Shown here piece after piece: positions 58,451 through 64,000 of a stretch of DNA of 64,000 bases. Under the pieces are notes generated by a model. It saw nothing but the letters and a program-made list of their open reading frames with translations. It searched no databases and was not told where the DNA came from. The translations under genes and the position numbers were made by a program. The DNA comes from Phlebotomus papatasi (lineage: Eukaryota; Arthropoda; Insecta; Diptera; Psychodidae), in NCBI RefSeq assembly GCF_024763615.1, contig NC_077222.1:67146001-67210000 (forward strand), given 5' to 3'. The number at the start of each line of letters is the position of its first letter. Position 1 is the first letter of the stretch.

Positions 58451-59740
58451 TCATTACAATATTTGAATCAAATGTGTTAAATCTTCTTTTATCTCAGAAT
58501 AGGGTAAAATGAATACTCATTGAATGATAGGTAAATATGAGAACAAATTACTTTTTTTCTGAGTGTTGATCGAGTGTATTCTGCGGATATGGATGAATGT
58601 TTCCACTTTCGGAATTATGTTCATCACATTGTCCCTCCCCATCCGCACATTCATCTCGTAGTATATCATTTTGTCGTCATTACCCATTTCGTTTTGGGTG
58701 TTGTTACTCATTGTCCGGGAGTTGTCTATATTTTGAGTAAAGAAGGGTAAGCCAGTTGAATGGGTGAGAACAAGGGGTGAGAAAACAGCGACAAATTCCC
58801 TAGTTTCTGTCATTAATTAACCTCATGACAAATGTTTACCATTAAAGTGACATTACTTTTGTATATTCTCTTACTATTGCGGGTATTTATCCAGGAGAAA
58901 TTTATGGCTCTCTGGGATATTATACACATAAAAATGCACTTTATGTCACTGTGCATCAATCCCACTTCTTTCTTTGAAATTGACTAGAATTTCTGCTGGA
59001 TACCACCCTCATCCCCCAACTGAGTTTGTACCCTTCAGCGTGAACCTCAGTGCTGGAGATACTTGAAAATTGATGTCGTCAAGGGGACTCGACGTGCTGG
59101 GAATTTCACCCTGAATTTCACTCAAGATGGGGATATTTTGTGAAAATGATGGGATTTCTCATATTCTAACGCAGTTCAATTCCTCAATAACAATACATTG
59201 TACACCACTTATGTCACTCATTGCTTTTTGAATTTTCACATTGGATTTTCAAGTTGATATGGTGCAGGATGCAACATTCCGATACTAATCCCATTTCCGC
59301 ATTATTTTTCACCATTTGAATGCCAAAAAAGAGCAAATCACTGCGGCAGTGTCAGCTCTTGTTTTTTTTGCTGACTTGTCACATGGGAGGCCAAAATTGG
59401 ACTCATACTGACAATTGGCAGAAATCCTCTTGGGATCACCCAGAGATACACATAAAAAGCTGTATGCGATGACTCTTGGGAGTGCACCATGAATCTGTCA
59501 ATAACTTCTCTGGTCTTCGTCGGCAAAAATACTGTGAAATTAAATATTTAACTCATTCTTCGTGTGGGAATATCGAGATTTTACAGCTGCAATATTGAGA
59601 AAGATGTCTCACAAGGTGAAAGAATTTGAGGTAGGGCTGTAGCTTCAGGAGAATACTCCAAGAAATATCCTGCACTTCTCCAAATCATGTTCAATTCCAC
59701 TTTCCCGTACATTTCTCTCATACTACTTTAAGAATCTATG
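58451..59740. other. non-coding; two weak exon-like stretches on minus
   Basis: On minus, 58559-58726 is open between an AATATAG acceptor and an AAAGTAATTT donor (MSNNTQNEMG, VRMGRDNVMN). Also on minus, about 59402-59533 is open between a TTTCACAG acceptor and a GTATGAGT donor (REVIDRFMVHSQESS). Neither is recognisable, and they could equally be chance. A lone TAGGGTAAAATG end lies at 58500. Confidence 0.3.
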
Positions 59741-61736
59741 TAGGGAAAAGCCGGGTAATATTAGCATTAATAATATTAGTACCGTTGTTGCGGGTGACTT
59801 TGCACTCGGGGGGTGACTTTGCACTCTGCTGTCCGTAAGGCTTTCATAAATTCTAGCACTTATTGATGGTCTTCGCCGATCCGGTCTACCATGTTAAAGT
59901 ATATAGGGATATGTTATGTACCAAGTAAGGTACAATGATCCCTAAAAGGATTCTTGTAGTTTCAGTAATAGTCAATGAAATGCTAATATAGGTATTTTGT
60001 CAAAAAATGCCTCCGTGAAAAAGTTATCTGAAGGTGCAATTCCAAAATCGATTTCAGAATAGTAAATTGCCCAAATCCCATCTAAATTTATCTCGCTAGA
60101 ATAATCCACTTCGATTTTGTTGATTATTTTTATTAAAATATATTTTTTTCCTATTATCTTCCTAAGAACACATGATTTATGTTATAAAATTGCATATATT
60201 GGTCTTTCTAAAGCTTTATTATAAAAATATTTGGTTCAAAATTATCCAATTTTGTGGGAATTTAATATAAAGTGACCGAGATCTACAAGATGGTATGGTC
60301 GCCATCTTGATTTGACGTTTCTGTCCGCCATTTTGAATAACTGTCAAAACAAAAAACTTATCCGATTGAGCTGAAATTTTAGTATGTTGTAGCTGATGTC
60401 AAGGCCTTTTCAGAACATATATAAAATCCGACCTAGGTTAAGTGATTGTCTGGATATGGAGGCTCCAAGTTCAAAATTTTGACATTTTCAATAATACAGA
60501 ACTACAGGGAGCTTCTTTTATCAAAACTATCACAAAAAAGACAGCGCGATCGTTAGGCGATGAGATCTAAATAACAAACAAAAAGAAAAGTAATGTTTTT
60601 GTTTATAACAGCGCATTATTTGAGAATCTTAAAAACTGTTTTCGCAAAGGTGAAAAATAAAAAAAATTAATTAAATGCACTTTTCGTTTATTTTTTTTTA
60701 AATTATATTAGAGTAAATAAATATATAAAATTAATGCCCCAACCATATTTAATGGTTACTAAGGCATTAGGTTTAGGTTTCAAATATTGAAGATTAAAAA
60801 ATAAAGACCGCCAAAATATGAGTATTACAAAATTTTAAACTTTGAGCCTCTGTATCTAGGTAAATACTTGACGTAGACTGGAACATAAATATGTTTTGAA
60901 AAGGTCTTGACATCAGCTACAACATACTAAAATTTCAACCCAATCGGACCAGTTTTAGGTTTTGACAGTTATTCAAAATGGCGGACAGAAACGTCAAATC
61001 AAGATGGCGACCACGTCATCTTGTAGATCTCGTGCATCTTACCCTTAGATATGAAGATCTTCATTGTTGTTTATTATCAGAAATTGTTGTTTTTTTAGTA
61101 TTTATTAAAAAGTGCAAAGTCACCCGCATCTTATCCCAAGTACAAGCCTTTTTTCTTGATTTTGTTTAACATAGTAAAATTTTATAAAATTAATGTTAGT
61201 GGCACAAAATCCATTCATTAACAACTGAATACAAATAATTTTACCCATTCACCCCCCTCCCTTCACTTTAACTGTCCACTTTTAGAGAGTAAAGTTGAAA
61301 AACAGCGAAAAAACGTGCAAAGTCACCCGCAACGACGGTATTACAAAAGACTGCAAATCGTTTGACTTTGAATTACTTTTTGCTTTATACCTTTCGTTAC
61401 TTTTTACCCCAAGTGGCCATTTTTAATAAAAGGATTTCTGGAGAAAAGAACTTTTGTGAAATTCTAAAATAGATAGCGGATTCGTATTCGAAAAATCCAA
61501 ATTATTTAGAAAATATTCACAAATGCATCAATTTTGGAAAATAAGTAGGTAATAATTGTTATCTTCTGCAAGGAAAATATTTCAAAAATTGAGCTAAAAA
61601 ATTAAGATATTTTTAATTTTCTAAATTCCTTATTCGAATTCTAAGAAACTTATGACATTGAGCCACTATCTTTTTTACCTTGAAAGATATTGAATTTTAA
61701 ATTTTTCGATTTGTGACTTTGCCCCAGTCTCCCCTA
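59741..61736. mobile_element. nested TAGGG-type region with GCGGGTGACTTTGCAC element
   Basis: TAGGGAAAAGCCGGGTAATA stands at the left and the complement of TAGGGGAGACTGGGGCAAAG at 61717-61736. Within it, TACCGTTGTTGCGGGTGACT (59780) pairs with the complement ending 61340. Further copies of GTGCAAAGTCACCCGC lie at 59809 and 61112. Whether outer and inner ends belong to one element is unclear. Confidence 0.65.
60278..61033. mobile_element. foldback element with about 150-bp arms
   Basis: The left arm GAGATCTACAAGATGG and onward (60278-60430) is matched in complement at 60880-61033, including TTTGACGTTTCTGTCCGCC and TTTTAGTATGTTGTAGCTG. Nested in 59741-61736. The inner arm phrase is shared with the composite at 32949-37702. 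Confidence 0.8.
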
Positions 61737-63382
61737 TTTATTAAATTTATATTGCTGATTAATATGTATAAGAATTGATAAAAGGATATTGTTTTTTCAA
61801 AAATACTTTTGTTAGAGCAATATGCGTAAAAAATCATTAACTTTGTAATTATACCATCCACCGCCGTCTTAATCATAGTACTCCATTCCGAAATTTATTT
61901 TTCTCAGATTGTAAATATATGCTAAAGTATCTTTCATAACACATTTATAGTGTTTTAATTTAATTTTTAAGTCATGTAAAAGCTCTACGTATTCAGTCAT
62001 AATTTGTATTTACCACTTACCCCAGTGTTCCCTATATCAACTTTCAATTGAACAGTGTGGCTGAATTGCGGAGAGGAGTCCATATTATGTATATGAGTAA
62101 GAGCAGCTAGATGAATGAATATGAAATGAATTCTTTACACACGATGGAAAATATTCAGCTTTCGCCATCATGAGTCGAAGTGGAGGGAATATTTGAAGCG
62201 CTTTTCGAAACCAATAAAAGTGCCTAAGTACATTGGCAAATATTTGCACCTCCTCGACTGAATTTAGCCAGAGAACGATGAAACGCTGAGGGATGAAACT
62301 TCATTATTTTCTCGTTCGGGATAATAATGCCAGGGAAATGGTTGGTAGCTGTACAAAAAAAATCCTCACACCTCATACATTTTTTTCTCTTTGGCGGAAA
62401 CACTCCGTCTGGGTTCTTCATCTACCACCAAACTCGTCAAAAGAGACTCCCGGCAATATTTAATATCTACAGACAGTGCTTGAATCCAGCACGTGACTCG
62501 ATAGATCTTCCAGTTTTTGTGATTTTTTTAAGCACTGGGTCTAAAGTAAATTTTGGGCTGTTTCTTCCGCCTCACATCAGCATTAATTGCTAAATGTGTT
62601 TCAAAATTTTCCAAGGCAGTGTGCTCATGGACAAGAGGTTCTCATCTTGAGTCAAGTGAGACGATAAATTTCTCGTCTGAAACACGGAAGTATCCATCAT
62701 TTTTCTCGCACCCACGACATTGTGCAAGAAGTAAATAAATGACGAGGGAAAATCTGTGGAGGATATGCAAAGTGGCCATCAGCTTTAAAATGAGGCAAAA
62801 TTTTACGCGCGATTCAACTCTTCCATTTTAAACATTCATTTGCCATTTAATTCAAGTGTTTGGTAAATCAAAAGCAATGATGAGCATGTTTTAACATAAC
62901 ACCCAAGTTGAAATGCACTTCCTGACATTTACCAGATAGTTTGACTCAAAGTGTCGATGTAATTTGCCTCAAAATGGTTCATATTTCATTTGAAACAAGC
63001 TTTGATGTAATGGGAAAGGTGGTGCCATCCAATTAGTTCCCGGAATCAGTCTTTGTGTCAAATGCATCAGTAACAGGAGAATCCTTTAGTGCCAAACAAT
63101 CAAATATCATTTTCTATTGTGCAGGCATAGAAGGAATCCTTAGTGAAGCTCATTAAGTTGAAACTGGAAGCCACAAGAAAGCAGATTTCAGATCTTTTCC
63201 TTCCAATTCTCACCTCTTGACTCCTAGAAAAATGTTTCTCGTATCCTCTCAATTTTCACCTAAGTGGACCGGTATCTACAAAAGCTTTTGACATCATATG
63301 AACAGAACAGTCTATTATATATTGAACCACTACAAAATCAATATGAAAAACTTATAGCAAATGTACTTTGAAAATTATATAT
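61737..63382. other. about 1.6 kb non-coding DNA
   Basis: A lone TAGGGAACACTGGGG end (complement) lies near 62015-62034. 62040-63230 is less AT-rich and looks single-copy. Its short frames on both strands are not recognisable. Confidence 0.4.
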
Positions 63383-63583
63383 TAGAGCTCAAATAGACTC
63401 AGGCTGATCCTCGAGAATATTTAACCTTTAAAATTTGACAGTAAAGATTTATCCTAAACTGTCATACACTCGAGGGCTTAGGATCATCGATTTGAGATTC
63501 TCAGCATAATTTTTCATATCTAAACCTTTACTGCTAAATTTTACAGGATTAATATTCTCGAGGCCTGAGTCTATTTGGAGCTT
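63383..63583. mobile_element. dispersed repeat B, best-preserved copy
   Basis: About 200 bp. The ends AGCTCAAATAGACTCAGG and CCTGAGTCTATTTGGAGCT are complementary apart from one base, followed by TCGAGAATATT boxes on both sides. Copies at 40290-40508 and 41637-41832. Confidence 0.8.
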
Positions 63584-64000
63584 AACGCGTGGAGCATTGT
63601 AGCAGAAAAGAGGGAGTAAACTAAAGAGGTCGGGTTCGAGATAAGGTCATTTGAGGAAGAGTCATTGAAGACCGGAAGTTGATATCTCTTACCGTTTGAA
63701 TTTTATATGGGTCACAAGCCTGAAAAAGTGCGAAAAACAGTATTTTCAAAATAAACCTATTACCGTTACTTTCCCGATCCATCACCGATTATGACCGATG
63801 CAGTCGGGTTCAGAATGAAAATATTTTTCAAAAAGTCCAAATCCGTTAAAAATTAGGCCCTCCAAGATGATTGACCTTTGACCTTGAACAAAATTTATGC
63901 ATTACTTCAAGAATCTCGACTTTATAGAAATCGTTTAGATTAACCCCTTTGACGTAACATTGAAAAGGTCGACATTTCGTCTTATTACTGATTTTTCTAT
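63584..64000. other. non-coding right edge
   Basis: Nothing supported; the sequence runs off the window. Confidence 0.5.

Noticed and set aside
62224..62421. Cysteine-containing small protein on minus
   Set aside because: Cysteine spacing matches no family I know, no start or splice context, and the + strand overlaps with another open frame.

Overview
This window looks like intergenic and heterochromatin-like DNA from an insect nuclear genome. It is strongly AT-rich, with eukaryotic splice sites and AATAAA poly(A) signals. It carries an animal-type WRNIP1 gene, a Ty3/mdg3-like LTR retrotransposon with a tRNA-Leu-type primer site, mariner, hAT-like and pogo-like DNA elements, and several tRNA-headed SINEs. 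I infer Diptera, possibly a nematoceran such as a sand fly or midge. The species cannot be fixed from the sequence alone.

Layout. At the left edge (1-380, + strand) lie what appear to be the last two exons of a gene I cannot name. It converges tail-to-tail on WRNIP1 (442-2050, - strand), a single-exon AAA+ ATPase gene that is complete except for one extra base near its 3' end. Paired E2F-like sites lie just upstream of its start codon. From about 2.1 kb to the right edge I find no second convincing intact host gene. I report three weak candidate exons (12006-12167 on -, 13342-13377 on +, 27565-27630 on +).

The rest is dominated by transposable elements, most of them non-autonomous inverted-repeat (foldback/MITE) elements, often nested. 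The most striking pattern is a group of about fifteen otherwise unrelated inverted-repeat elements whose ends all begin with TA-GGG followed by A/G-rich sequence (TAGGGGAAA, TAGGGTAAG and similar). By my tally they cover about 12 kb, close to one fifth of the window, from 0.19 kb copies to a 4.75 kb composite at 32949-37702. Other families include pogo-like MITEs (3833-4060, 35958-36290), a TTAA-flanked MITE inside another MITE (11390-11620), two copies of one MITE facing each other as a 0.7 kb palindrome (28738-29443), a hAT-like MITE with an 8-bp target duplication (58099-58226), and at least four tRNA-derived SINE types. One SINE family has three full copies (14954-15214, 44035-44300, 57178-57448).

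The only autonomous element is a complete 6163-bp Ty3-type retrotransposon (47933-54095, - strand). It has 300-bp LTRs that look identical, a CTTC target duplication, a primer site and one uninterrupted 1383-codon gag-pol frame, so it is young and possibly active. It inserted into an older inverted-repeat element (about 629 bp when rejoined), next to a decayed mariner transposase fragment (47586-47790). The nested insertions allow relative dating, and one pogo-like insertion has its matching empty site elsewhere in this same window.
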